From the NCBI RefSeq assembly GCF_000147815.2, contig NC_015957.1:744001-808000 (forward strand): a DNA stretch of 64,000 nt. Reading direction: 5' to 3'. Under the pieces are notes generated by a model, which was not told the origin of the DNA, did no database searches, and saw nothing but the letters and a program-made list of their open reading frames with translations. The stretch is from Streptomyces violaceusniger Tu 4113 (GTDB taxonomy: Bacteria > Actinomycetota > Actinomycetes > Streptomycetales > Streptomycetaceae). Shown here one piece after another: positions 9,957-19,330 of the stretch (the first letter of the stretch is position 1; every line of letters begins with the position of its first letter). Position numbers and translations under genes: made by a program.

Positions 9957-10568
9957 ATGCCGCGCGACGACGAGAACCCAGGAGCCGCCAAGGGCGCTCC
10001 CGGGGGCACGGGGCCGATCGGCGCCCTCGTCGGGCGCGCCGTCGAAGGGGACGAGCAGGCCACTCATGACCTGCTGGCCCTGGTCCATCCGCTGGCCCTG
10101 CGGTACTGCCGCACGAGGCTGTCCCGACTTCCGGGTGATGCCCGCCACTTCGTGGACGACCTGGCGCAGGAGGTCTGTCTCGCGGTGCTGTGCGCGCTGC
10201 CGCGCTACCGCGACACCGGAAAGCCCTTCGAGGCGTTCGTCGTGGCCATCGCCTCCCATAAGGTCGCCGATCTGCAGCGGGCCGCCATGCGCCACCCGGG
10301 CTCCACGGCCGTCCCCTCGGACGAGATGCCGGAGCAGCCGGACGATTCGCTGGGGCCCGAGGAGCGGGCGCTGCTCAGCAGCGACGCGGAATGGGCCAAG
10401 AAGCTCCTGGCCAACCTCCCGGAGCACCAGCGCGAGCTGGTGCTGCTGAGGGTCGCGGTCGGGCTGACGGCGGAGGAGACCGGGCAGATGCTCGGCATGT
10501 CCCCCGGAGCGGTGCGGGTCGCCCAGCACCGGGCCCTGAGCAGGCTGCGCGCGCTCGCCGAGCAGTGA
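9957..10568 (+). CDS. shbA: ECF-type (group 4) RNA polymerase sigma factor ShbA
   Basis: The product is 203 residues from ATG 9957; longer upstream starts are not family-like. Sigma region 2 is around [20 protein letters not shown] and region 4 is [20 protein letters not shown] followed by a basic helix. Position between bldM and guaB and sequence fit ShbA, the sigma factor reported to drive transcription of the principal sigma gene hrdB in Streptomyces. No anti-sigma factor gene is adjacent, as expected for this group. The name rests on synteny and recalled sequence. Confidence 0.8.
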   Translation: MPRDDENPGAAKGAPGGTGPIGALVGRAVEGDEQATHDLLALVHPLALRYCRTRLSRLPGDARHFVDDLAQEVCLAVLCALPRYRDTGKPFEAFVVAIASHKVADLQRAAMRHPGSTAVPSDEMPEQPDDSLGPEERALLSSDAEWAKKLLANLPEHQRELVLLRVAVGLTAEETGQMLGMSPGAVRVAQHRALSRLRALAEQ

Positions 10569-10642
10569 GCCGAGGGCCTGCCGGTCCCCGGTCGCGCTCG
10601 TTACCTCGTTGTGCCTTCCGCGTTCAGCAGCTCACTGAGAAG

Positions 10643-10651
10643 TTATCCACA
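10643..10651 (+). promoter_or_regulatory. Perfect DnaA box (TTATCCACA) upstream of guaB
   Basis: TTATCCACA lies 75 bp upstream of the guaB start and about 30 bp upstream of the likely -10 TAGCAT (10681-10686). A single box may let DnaA modulate guaB transcription, or may be chance. Confidence 0.4.
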
Positions 10652-10683
10652 AGGCGGAATGAGGCACTCGGGGAGCCCGTTAG

Positions 10684-12228
<1,545 letters not shown>

Positions 12229-12312
12229 CCCGCGCCGTTCACCCGGGCGACCCTGCGCAGGTCCGGGCAGGGATACTGGGACGGCTGTTCGTGAACAGGG
12301 AAAGGCACCCAC

Positions 12313-13440
12313 GTGACTGAGATCGAGATCGGGCGCGGCAAGCGCGGCCGCAGGGCGTACGCGTTCGACGACATCGCCGTTGTGCCGAGTCGTCGCACCC
12401 GGGACCCCAAGGAGGTCTCGATCGCCTGGCAGATCGATGCCTACCGCTTCGAGCTGCCGTTCCTGGCCGCGCCGATGGACTCCGTGGTCTCGCCCCGCAC
12501 CGCGATCCGCATCGGTGAGCTCGGCGGCCTCGGGGTGCTGAACCTGGAAGGGCTCTGGACCCGTTACGAGGACCCGGAGCCGCTGCTGGCGGAGATCGCC
12601 GAGCTGGACGAGCGCACCGCGACCACCCGGATGCAGGAGATCTACGCCGAGCCGATCAAGGAGGAGCTGATCGGCCAGCGCCTGAAGGAGGTGCGGGACG
12701 CGGGCGTGGTGACCGCCGCCGCCCTGTCCCCGCAGCGCACGGCGCAGTTCTCCAAGGCCGTGGTGGACGCGGGCGTCGACATCTTCGTGATCCGCGGCAC
12801 CACGGTCTCCGCCGAGCATGTCTCCGGCGCCGCCGAGCCGCTCAACCTCAAGCAGTTCATCTATGAGCTGGATGTTCCGGTGATCGTGGGCGGCTGCGCC
12901 ACCTACACGGCCGCGCTGCATCTGATGCGCACCGGCGCCGCCGGTGTGCTGGTGGGCTTCGGCGGCGGCGCCGCGCACACCACCCGCAATGTGCTGGGCA
13001 TCCAGGTGCCGATGGCGACGGCGGTCGCCGATGTCGCCGCCGCCCGCCGGGATTACATGGACGAGTCCGGCGGCCGCTATGTGCATGTGATCGCCGATGG
13101 CGGCGTCGGCTGGAGCGGCGATCTGCCGAAGGCCGTCGCCTGCGGCGCGGACGCGGTGATGATGGGCTCCCCGCTGGCGCGGGCCACGGACGCACCGGGC
13201 CGCGGTCACCACTGGGGCATGGAGGCCGTGCACGACGAGGTGCCGCGCGGCAAGCGGATGAACCTGGGCACGGTGGGCTCCACCGAGGAGATCCTCCTCG
13301 GCCCCTCCTCCATCCCCGACGGTTCGATGAACTTCTTCGGTGCGCTGCGCCGGGCCATGGCCACGACCGGCTACTCGGAGCTGAAGGAGTTCCAGCGGGT
13401 CGAGGTCACGGTCGCCCCGTCGGCCCGCGACAAGAGCTGA
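12313..13440 (+). CDS. guaB3: IMPDH-family paralogue GuaB3
   Basis: The product is 375 residues starting at GTG 12313 after GGGAAAGG. It has the IMPDH/GMP reductase barrel (AYAFDDIAVVPSRRT, AAPMDSVVS, DGGVGWSGDLPKA) but no CBS domains. At the place of the IMPDH catalytic Cys the sequence is GGGAAHTTR with His222, so ordinary IMPDH chemistry by a thioimidate is not expected at this site. GuaB3 proteins are widespread in actinobacteria next to guaB; a cyanobacterial member has been reported to act as an XMP reductase, but function here is unproven. A strong terminator follows. Confidence 0.85.
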   Translation: MTEIEIGRGKRGRRAYAFDDIAVVPSRRTRDPKEVSIAWQIDAYRFELPFLAAPMDSVVSPRTAIRIGELGGLGVLNLEGLWTRYEDPEPLLAEIAELDERTATTRMQEIYAEPIKEELIGQRLKEVRDAGVVTAAALSPQRTAQFSKAVVDAGVDIFVIRGTTVSAEHVSGAAEPLNLKQFIYELDVPVIVGGCATYTAALHLMRTGAAGVLVGFGGGAAHTTRNVLGIQVPMATAVADVAAARRDYMDESGGRYVHVIADGGVGWSGDLPKAVACGADAVMMGSPLARATDAPGRGHHWGMEAVHDEVPRGKRMNLGTVGSTEEILLGPSSIPDGSMNFFGALRRAMATTGYSELKEFQRVEVTVAPSARDKS

Positions 13441-13469
13441 GCCTGCTGCACGGCTGTTCTTCAGCAAGG

Positions 13470-13508
13470 GGAAGGCCCCGACCGCATCGCGGTCGGGGCC
13501 TTCCTTTA
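13470..13508. terminator. Strong terminator after guaB3
   Basis: GGAAGGCCCCGACCGC pairs perfectly over 16 bp with 13489-13504, with a 3-nt loop, and is followed by TTTAT. It separates guaB3 from the convergent membrane-protein gene. Confidence 0.9.
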
Positions 13509-13545
13509 TCTCTCTTGTGTCGCCGTGCGCGCGTCGCGCGTGGGG

Positions 13546-14259
13546 TCAGCGGTTGCTGATGCGGTAGGCGGTGCTGACTGCGGCGACTGGCGCGAGTGCC
13601 ATGAAAATGTAGGTCATGGCGTCGGAGTCGTCCTTCCAGCCGTCGAACAGTCCGCCACCCGGCATGCCCTTGACCAGGGGGGTGTTGAAATGCTGGAAGA
13701 AGATCTCAGACGCGGACATCGGCTTCATGCCGATGGACTGCAACTGGTCCGCATTCTTGTCCAGGAGATCGCTCATGATCATGGCGTAGCCGTAGAGCTC
13801 GCCCAGGAACACTGCGGCCAGGGCCAGAACCGCGCCGACCACCCAGAGCGCCGGGTTCCGGCCGCCGAACTTGGCAACAAGAAAGCCGATGAGGGCACCC
13901 ACGATCACGCCGGCATAGGCGAACTGCGTGACCTTCACCTCCGGGCCGTCCGTGTCCGCCATCGCGCTCAGCAGGAACGCGTAGAGGAACGCGCCGACGA
14001 GAGTGGCCACGATGGCGGCACCCACCGCCAGCATCGGGTTGCCCGGACGGCCGACCGGCGGCGCGGGCGGCGGGAAGCCGCCGCCGTACTGCTGCTGGGG
14101 CTGCTGCGGCTGCTGGGGCTGCCCCTGCGGGTAGCCGTAGCCCGGCTGCGGGGTGCCGTAGCCACCGGCCTGCTGAGGCGGGGCGGGCTGCTGCGGGTAA
14201 CCGCCGGGCTGCTGTGGGTAGCCACCCGGCTGCTGTGGCTGCTGCCAGTTCTGGCTCAT
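13546..14259 (-). CDS. Membrane protein with N-terminal Gln/Pro/Gly-rich tail and about 4 TM helices
   Basis: The product is 237 residues from ATG 14259, preceded by GGGGGAA. The first ~65 residues are low complexity, with repeated PQQPGGY units, and should face the cytoplasm. They are followed by about four hydrophobic segments (MLAVGAAIVATLVGAFLYAF, FAYAGVIVGALIGFLVAKF, ALWVVGAVLALAAVFLGELY and a C-terminal one near FMALAPVAAVSTAY). Function unknown. The segment GGRNPALWVVG...GYAMIM aligns with GGRAPLLALIG...GVAVLM of the next gene (14470-14913), so the two are probably paralogues. Confidence 0.75.
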   Translation of the reverse strand: MSQNWQQPQQPGGYPQQPGGYPQQPAPPQQAGGYGTPQPGYGYPQGQPQQPQQPQQQYGGGFPPPAPPVGRPGNPMLAVGAAIVATLVGAFLYAFLLSAMADTDGPEVKVTQFAYAGVIVGALIGFLVAKFGGRNPALWVVGAVLALAAVFLGELYGYAMIMSDLLDKNADQLQSIGMKPMSASEIFFQHFNTPLVKGMPGGGLFDGWKDDSDAMTYIFMALAPVAAVSTAYRISNR

Positions 14260-14469
14260 GGAATTCCCCCGAGGATGAAGGTGTTGAGACCGCGTTCCGG
14301 GGACAGTCGAGCTGATGAGCGGCTGCGGGCTGGGAACGCGGGTGGAAACTATCGAGCCATAAAAGTAACAGGCAGGCATGACAATCAGACAAGTCGTGTC
14401 TGTCGTCCGTGACATGGCTGGGACCGGACGGAGACACGCTGGCCCGGCATATGCGGATTTCGTCGGCCG

Positions 14470-14913
14470 CTACTCGGTGATCCGCTTCGCGACGAGGTAA
14501 CTCTCCGCGCCGGCCACGGCGTAGAAGGTGATGTCGTTGCGCCCCAGGATGTCAGCGCGCCAGTGGTCCATGACCAGGCCGAAGTGCCCGATCAGGGTGT
14601 CCGTGGTGGGCCAGGAGCTTTCGTCCCCCATCAGCACCGCGACGCCGAGCAGTTGCGCCAGCGAGACGCCTGCCACCGCGAGCGGTATGCCGATGAGTGC
14701 CAGTAGCGGCGCGCGGCCGCCCAGCTTGCCCAGCGCGGCGCCGGTCAACAGCCCGATGCACAGCGCCCAGTAGCCGACCTCCTGGCCGCGGTGGCCGATT
14801 TTCCCCTGGATGAAGCCGAAGACCAGCGCCCCGAGCAGCGCCGCCGCGATGCCCGCCGCGAGACCACGGGCCGGTCGTGGGGCCTGAGCTGCGGAAGGTG
14901 CGGACGCGATCAT
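14470..14913 (-). CDS. Small 4-TM membrane protein, paralogue of the neighbouring gene
   Basis: The product is 147 residues with four hydrophobic segments (LAAGIAAALLGALVFGFIQG, VGYWALCIGLLTGAALGKL, PLLALIGIPLAVAGVSLAQL, and a weak one at the C-terminus ending YLVAKRITE). It lacks the Gln-rich tail of the upstream-strand paralogue but shares the GGR-P-L core and the following hydrophilic loop before the last helix. The gene is on the same strand as that paralogue, though more than 200 bp apart. No function is recognisable. Confidence 0.65.
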   Translation of the reverse strand: MIASAPSAAQAPRPARGLAAGIAAALLGALVFGFIQGKIGHRGQEVGYWALCIGLLTGAALGKLGGRAPLLALIGIPLAVAGVSLAQLLGVAVLMGDESSWPTTDTLIGHFGLVMDHWRADILGRNDITFYAVAGAESYLVAKRITE

Positions 14914-14990
14914 GACCGCAAGGTAGCAGTGGCATAGCCGTACGGTGGTGCGAATGACATCAGTGCCGGGACAGAATCCGGCATAAGCAA

Positions 14991-14996
14991 TAATGT
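14991..14996 (+). promoter_or_regulatory. Candidate -10 element for leaderless mbl transcription
   Basis: TAATGT ends 6 nt before the mbl ATG, and no Shine-Dalgarno sequence precedes that ATG. Transcription would therefore start at or next to the A of the start codon. No strong -35 is visible. Confidence 0.4.
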
Positions 14997-15002
14997 CAAC
15001 TT

Positions 15003-16160
15003 ATGGCGCAGAACAAGTCGTTCAATGGGCGTGACATGGGTATCGACCTCGGCACCGCCAACACACTGGTGTACGTACGGGGCAGGGGCATCGTGCTCAA
15101 TGAGCCGTCGGTTGTGGCAGTGAACACAGCCGACGGCAGTGTGCTGTCGGTGGGCACGGCGGCCAAGGAGACCATGGGGCGGACGCCGGCGAACATCGTC
15201 GCCGTGCGACCGCTGCGCGATGGCGTGATCGCCGATTTCGAGATCGCCGAGCGCATGCTGCGGTACTTCATCAAGAAGGTGATGGGCAGCCGCCGGCTCG
15301 CCCGTCCCCGTGTGGTCGTCTGCGTGCCCTCCGGGATCACGGGCGTTGAGCGGCGCGCGGTGATGGAGGCCGCCACCCAGGCCGGGGCGCGTCAGGTGCA
15401 TCTGGTCGAGGAGCCCATCGCGGCGGCGATCGGGGCGGGACTGCCGGTGAGCGAGCCGACCGGCTGCATGGTCGTCGACATCGGCGGCGGTACGACGGAG
15501 GTCGCCGTGGTCTCGCTGGGCGGCATCGTCACGGCGCGGTCGGTGCGTACCGCGGGCGACTCCATGGACGTGGCGATCACCTCCTATGTGAAGAAGCAGT
15601 ACGCGCTGGCGATCGGTGAGCGGACCGCCGAGGAGATCAAGGTCTCCATCGGATCCGCCTCGCCCGCCGGGTCGCTGTCCGTGCCCCGGGTGTCGGAGGC
15701 CGTCCGGCGGCCCGAGCGGAATGTCGAGGTGTTCATCCCGGGCCAGAGCGAGGACCCCGAGGACACCCAGGCGCTGCTGCCGCCGGACCGCTGCACCATC
15801 CGCGGCCGCGACCAGGCGACCGGGCTGCCCAAGGTGCTCGAACTGACCGCGGACGAGGTACGGCACGCCCTCTCCGAGCCGGTGGACAGCATCGTCGCGG
15901 CGGTGCGGTCCACGCTCGACGAGACCCCGCCCGAGCTGGCGGGCGACATCATGGACCGCGGCATCGTGCTGACCGGCGGCGGTGCCCTGTTGCGTGGCCT
16001 GGACGTACGGCTGGGGCGCGAGCTGAACATCCCGGTGCTGGTGGCCGACGACCCGCTGGACTGTGTCGCCATCGGCACCGGCCGCTGTGTGGAGGACTTC
16101 GCCTCACTGCGCACCGCGATGGACGCACGGCCTCGCCGGCCGGACACGGTGCGGGTGTGA
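15003..16160 (+). CDS. mbl: MreB/Mbl-family rod-shape actin homologue
   Basis: The product is 385 residues with the actin-fold signatures [15 protein letters not shown] (phosphate 1), [16 protein letters not shown] (phosphate 2) and [15 protein letters not shown] (adenosine). It is about 40 residues longer than usual MreB because of an insertion at about residues 217-265, between [11 protein letters not shown] and [12 protein letters not shown], rich in Pro, Arg and acidic residues. In Streptomyces, MreB and Mbl act mainly in spore-wall assembly rather than tip growth. It stands alone, without mreC, mreD, pbp or rodA beside it, which fits an mbl-type rather than the canonical mre operon. Its stop codon runs into a tandem repeat array. 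Confidence 0.85.
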   Translation: MAQNKSFNGRDMGIDLGTANTLVYVRGRGIVLNEPSVVAVNTADGSVLSVGTAAKETMGRTPANIVAVRPLRDGVIADFEIAERMLRYFIKKVMGSRRLARPRVVVCVPSGITGVERRAVMEAATQAGARQVHLVEEPIAAAIGAGLPVSEPTGCMVVDIGGGTTEVAVVSLGGIVTARSVRTAGDSMDVAITSYVKKQYALAIGERTAEEIKVSIGSASPAGSLSVPRVSEAVRRPERNVEVFIPGQSEDPEDTQALLPPDRCTIRGRDQATGLPKVLELTADEVRHALSEPVDSIVAAVRSTLDETPPELAGDIMDRGIVLTGGGALLRGLDVRLGRELNIPVLVADDPLDCVAIGTGRCVEDFASLRTAMDARPRRPDTVRV

Positions 16161-16470
16161 TGCTTCGGGGCTGCGCCGTGTGGGTGTGAGGGTTCGGGCC
16201 GCGCCGCGTGGGTGCGAGGCTTCCGGGCCGCGCCGTGCAGGTGACCCTCCGCGGGCCGGACACTGTGTGGCTGACGCCCCGGGATCGCATCGTGCGGGTG
16301 TGACGTCTCGGGCCGTGCGGTGCTGGCGTGATGCCTCGGGGCACAGCCTCGGGATCGCACCGTACGGGTGTGATGCCCCGGGGCCACCTCGTGCGGGTGT
16401 GACGTCTCGGGCCGTGCGGTGCTGGCGTGATGCCTCGGGCCGCGCCGTGCCGGTGAGACGCCCCGGGGCG
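16154..16470. repeat. Degenerate 28-29-bp tandem repeat array
   Basis: About eleven units beginning GGTGTGAYGCCTCGGG and continuing with a GC-rich half fill most of the 423-bp gap between mbl and the next gene. The first unit overlaps the last codons of mbl. A 50-bp block is duplicated exactly at 16291-16340 and 16390-16439, indicating recent unequal exchange. No gene is supported inside. Confidence 0.75.
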
Positions 16471-16583
16471 GGCCCGCAGGGGCTTCCAGGGCCGCGGTCC
16501 ACCAAGGCCCCTCCCCGGGGCGGGGGTCTTGAGAGTGCGGCATCGTCCCCGGCGTGGTGGGCTGGTGACACCGCGTCGGTCCC

Positions 16584-19061
16584 GTGCGGCGCGGGCGGAC
16601 GGCAGACGCGGGCGTCGAGGTGGTGGTCGTGGGGTGCGGCGGGACGTACGGGCGGGCGGTCGTCGCGACCGTCACCACGATCCTGGTCGCGATCACTTCC
16701 GTACCGGTGACGCCCACCGGGTCCGCCGAGGCCGTGGGCCCGGCGCCCGGCCGCGGGACGTATGGCGTCACCGCGGCGCAGGGCCGGTCGCGGGCGTATG
16801 GCGTCACCGCGGCGCAGGGCCGGTCGCGGGCGTACGGCGTCACCGCGGCGCAGGGCCGGTCGCGGGCGTACGGCGTCACCGCGGCGCAGGGCCCGTCGCG
16901 TTCGTACGGCGTCACGACAGCGCAGGGCCGGTCGCGGGCGTATGGCGTCACCGCGGCGCAGAGCCCCTCGCGGTCGTACGGCGTCACCCCGGCACAGAGC
17001 CACTCGCGGTCGTACCCCGTGTCCGTCGAACTGGCCTCCCTCACCCCCGCGGTGATCCGCCAGGGTGGCGACCTGAGGATCACCGGGCGGGTCACCAATA
17101 CCTCCGGGCGGCGTCTCGGCCCCGCGCATATCGGGGTGCGGATCGGCGCGTCCGGCGCGATCGACACCCGCGGCGGGCTCTCCGCCGTGGCCCGCCGCGC
17201 GCCTCTGACCCGGGCCGACGGCCCCGAGGTGCCCGGCCGCACGGCCCGTCTCGCCGCGCTGCCGACCGGCGCCGAGCGCGGCTTCCGGCTCACCGTGCCC
17301 GTCCCCGACCTGGAGCTGGACGACGCCGGGGCGTACGCGCTCACCGTGGACGTCGTCCGCGAGGGCGGTCCCGGCGCCGGGACGGTGCTCGGGCTGACCC
17401 GCGCCCATCTGTCCGCCTACCCCGACGCCACGCGGCTGGAGCCGCTGCGCACCACCGTGCTGTGGCCGGTCCTCGACATCCCGCGGATGGAGGCGCTGAC
17501 CCTGCGCACCCAGGACAGCGTGCTGCCCGTTTTCCGCGACGACGAGCTGACCGCCGCCTTCGGGCCGGGCGGCCGGTTGCGGCGGCTGGTGGAGATGGGC
17601 AAGGGACAGCCGGTCACCTGGGTCCTCGATCCGGATCTGATCGTCCAGGCGCGGGCCATGGCGGCCGGGTACCGGGTGGCCCGTACGCCCGGCGACAGCG
17701 ATCCGCAGGAGGCCACCGAGGGGGAGGGCGGCGAGGCGGCGGCGGACTGGCTGGCCGCGCTCCGCAGGGCGGTCCGGGGCCGGGAGGTGATCGCGCTGCC
17801 GTACGCGGACCCGGATCTGGCCTCGCTCGCCCGCGGCGGCGGCGCCCCGCTCGCGAGTCTGCTGCGGCGGGCCTCCCACACCGGCCGCAGCGTGGTGGAC
17901 CGGGCGCTGGGCGTCCGCGCACGTACCGGTGTGGGCTGGCCCGCGGGCGGTGAGCTGGACGACGGGATCGCCCGGTACGCCAAGGAGCTCGGCCTGGACA
18001 CGGTGCTCGCCTCCGGCGCCGGGGTGGCCTCCGAGGGCGAGCTGGTCTCCGAAGGGGCCACCGACGACGGCGCCGTCTCGCTCGAGGGCGGGACCACCGC
18101 GCTGCGCTACGACGCGGCGATCGCCGCCCAGCTCTTCGCGAGCCACCCGGCCGCGGGTGCCTCCGGCGAGCCCGCCCGGCTGCTGCTGCGGCAGCGGCTG
18201 CTGGCCGAGACGCTGACGGCCGCGCGGGAGCTGCCGTACGCCCGGCGCGAGCTGGTGATGGTGCCCCCGCGCCGGATGCCGCTCGCGGTCGCCCGGGTGC
18301 TGCTCACGGTGGTGGCCGAGGGCCGGAAGGCGGGGTGGCTGGAACCGGCCGGGTTCACGGCCGCGCTGCGCAAGCCCACGGCGGGGCGGCTGCGGGGCTT
18401 CGACGGCTATCCGCTCGCCCGGCACGCCTCCGAGCTGCCGCCCGCCCGGCTCGCGGCGGTGGTCCGGGACCGGCGGCGGATGCGCGCGCTGGCCAAGGTG
18501 CTGTCGGACGCGCGGGCCACGGCCGCGTCCGTCCGGGCCGCGCTGGCCCGCTCCGTCGCGACCGCCTGGCGCGCCGACCCGTCGGGCGCGGCCTCGTACC
18601 AGCGGGGGGTGTCCCGCTATCTGACCGCATCGATCGCGTCGGTGCGGCTGGTGCCGAAGTCCATGGTGGTGGTGGCCGGGGGCTCGGCGACCATCCCGGT
18701 CACCGTCGACAACGGGCTGCAGCAGGACCTCACCGGGGTGGAGCTGCGGGTCCTCTCCAGCCGCCCCGAGCGGCTGAACGCCCGGGACCGCGCGATGCCG
18801 GTCCGGGCGTCACGGGCGGTGAGCCGTACGGTGCGGATCCGGGTGAAGGCGTACGCGAACGGCCCGGTGCGGCTGACCGCCCAGCTCTACACCACCGCCG
18901 ACGGACTGCCCTGGGGCGCGCCGATGACGTTCACGGCGAATGTGCGGTCGGTGCCGTCGGGCGCGGTGATCTTCGTGCTGGGCGGGACGGCGCTGATCGT
19001 GCTGGCGGCCGCGTTCCGGCCGCGGCGTGCGGGGCGTGCGCGGCGTGCGGGGCGTCGTTGA
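16584..19061 (+). CDS. DUF6049-like exported protein with internal 12-residue repeats and C-terminal TM
   Basis: Up to 825 residues from GTG 16584; the exact start is uncertain. The N-terminus carries a signal-like hydrophobic stretch (AVVATVTTILVAITSVPVTP). Then come seven copies of a 12-residue repeat, AYGVTAAQGRSR and variants (16758-17009). After these an Ig-like strand region (SVELASLTPAVIRQGGDLRI) opens a large extracellular domain of the DUF6049 type, followed by a second Ig-like region near residues 680-790 and a C-terminal TM helix (AVIFVLGGTALIVLAAAF) with an Arg-rich cytoplasmic tail. It is predicted to be a surface-anchored protein of unknown role. Family members usually lack this repeat block, so the repeats look like a lineage expansion. 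Confidence 0.7.
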   Translation: MRRGRTADAGVEVVVVGCGGTYGRAVVATVTTILVAITSVPVTPTGSAEAVGPAPGRGTYGVTAAQGRSRAYGVTAAQGRSRAYGVTAAQGRSRAYGVTAAQGPSRSYGVTTAQGRSRAYGVTAAQSPSRSYGVTPAQSHSRSYPVSVELASLTPAVIRQGGDLRITGRVTNTSGRRLGPAHIGVRIGASGAIDTRGGLSAVARRAPLTRADGPEVPGRTARLAALPTGAERGFRLTVPVPDLELDDAGAYALTVDVVREGGPGAGTVLGLTRAHLSAYPDATRLEPLRTTVLWPVLDIPRMEALTLRTQDSVLPVFRDDELTAAFGPGGRLRRLVEMGKGQPVTWVLDPDLIVQARAMAAGYRVARTPGDSDPQEATEGEGGEAAADWLAALRRAVRGREVIALPYADPDLASLARGGGAPLASLLRRASHTGRSVVDRALGVRARTGVGWPAGGELDDGIARYAKELGLDTVLASGAGVASEGELVSEGATDDGAVSLEGGTTALRYDAAIAAQLFASHPAAGASGEPARLLLRQRLLAETLTAARELPYARRELVMVPPRRMPLAVARVLLTVVAEGRKAGWLEPAGFTAALRKPTAGRLRGFDGYPLARHASELPPARLAAVVRDRRRMRALAKVLSDARATAASVRAALARSVATAWRADPSGAASYQRGVSRYLTASIASVRLVPKSMVVVAGGSATIPVTVDNGLQQDLTGVELRVLSSRPERLNARDRAMPVRASRAVSRTVRIRVKAYANGPVRLTAQLYTTADGLPWGAPMTFTANVRSVPSGAVIFVLGGTALIVLAAAFRPRRAGRARRAGRR
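16758..17009 (+). repeat. Seven in-frame 36-bp tandem repeats
   Basis: Seven consecutive 36-bp units encode (T/A/S)YGVTAAQGRSR. The first three are nearly identical at DNA level and the last ones have diverged (AQSPSR, AQSHSR), the pattern expected of an array growing at its 5' side. Confidence 0.9.
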
Positions 19062-19106
19062 CAGCGGGGCGAGGCGGAGCCGGAGCAAGTGGCCCTCAGG
19101 GGCGTC

Positions 19107-19218
19107 GGAGCCAGCGGGTCTCGGAGCCAGCGGGTCTCGGAGCCAGCCGGTCTCGGAGCCAGCCGGTCTCGGAGCCAGCGGGGCTCGGAGCCAGCGGGGC
19201 TCAGATCCGGCGGGTCTC
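19107..19218. repeat. 16-bp tandem repeat array (GGAGCCAGCGGGTCTC)
   Basis: Six 16-bp units run from 19107 to 19202, with a seventh degenerate one to 19218, 45 bp after the DUF6049-like gene. Units differ at one or two positions (CGGGTCTC, CCGGTCTC, CGGGGCTC). Confidence 0.85.
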
Positions 19219-19244
19219 AGGGGCGGCGGGGGCCTCGAAGCCGC

Positions 19245-19308
19245 CGCGCCTCATGACCTGCGCGCTTCATGACCCCCGCGCCTCATGACCTGCGTGCTTC
19301 ATGACCCC
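19245..19308. repeat. Two 32-bp direct repeats
   Basis: 19245-19276 and 19277-19308 are adjacent 32-bp copies differing at one position; each is itself a near-duplicate of a half unit containing TTCATGACC or CTCATGACC. With the 16-bp array they fill the gap between convergent genes. Confidence 0.85.
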
Positions 19309-19330
19309 CGAGCCTCATACCCTCCGCGTC

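Noticed and set aside
16154..16470. CRISPR array between mbl and the next gene
   Set aside because: Units are contiguous and degenerate without unique spacers of constant length, and no cas genes are present; it is a plain tandem repeat.
15584..18425. Long reverse frames through the mbl end and the DUF6049-like gene, with repeated peptides
   Set aside because: The repeats are the complement of the forward 36-bp array; the forward frame has signal, Ig-like and TM features, the reverse frames have none.
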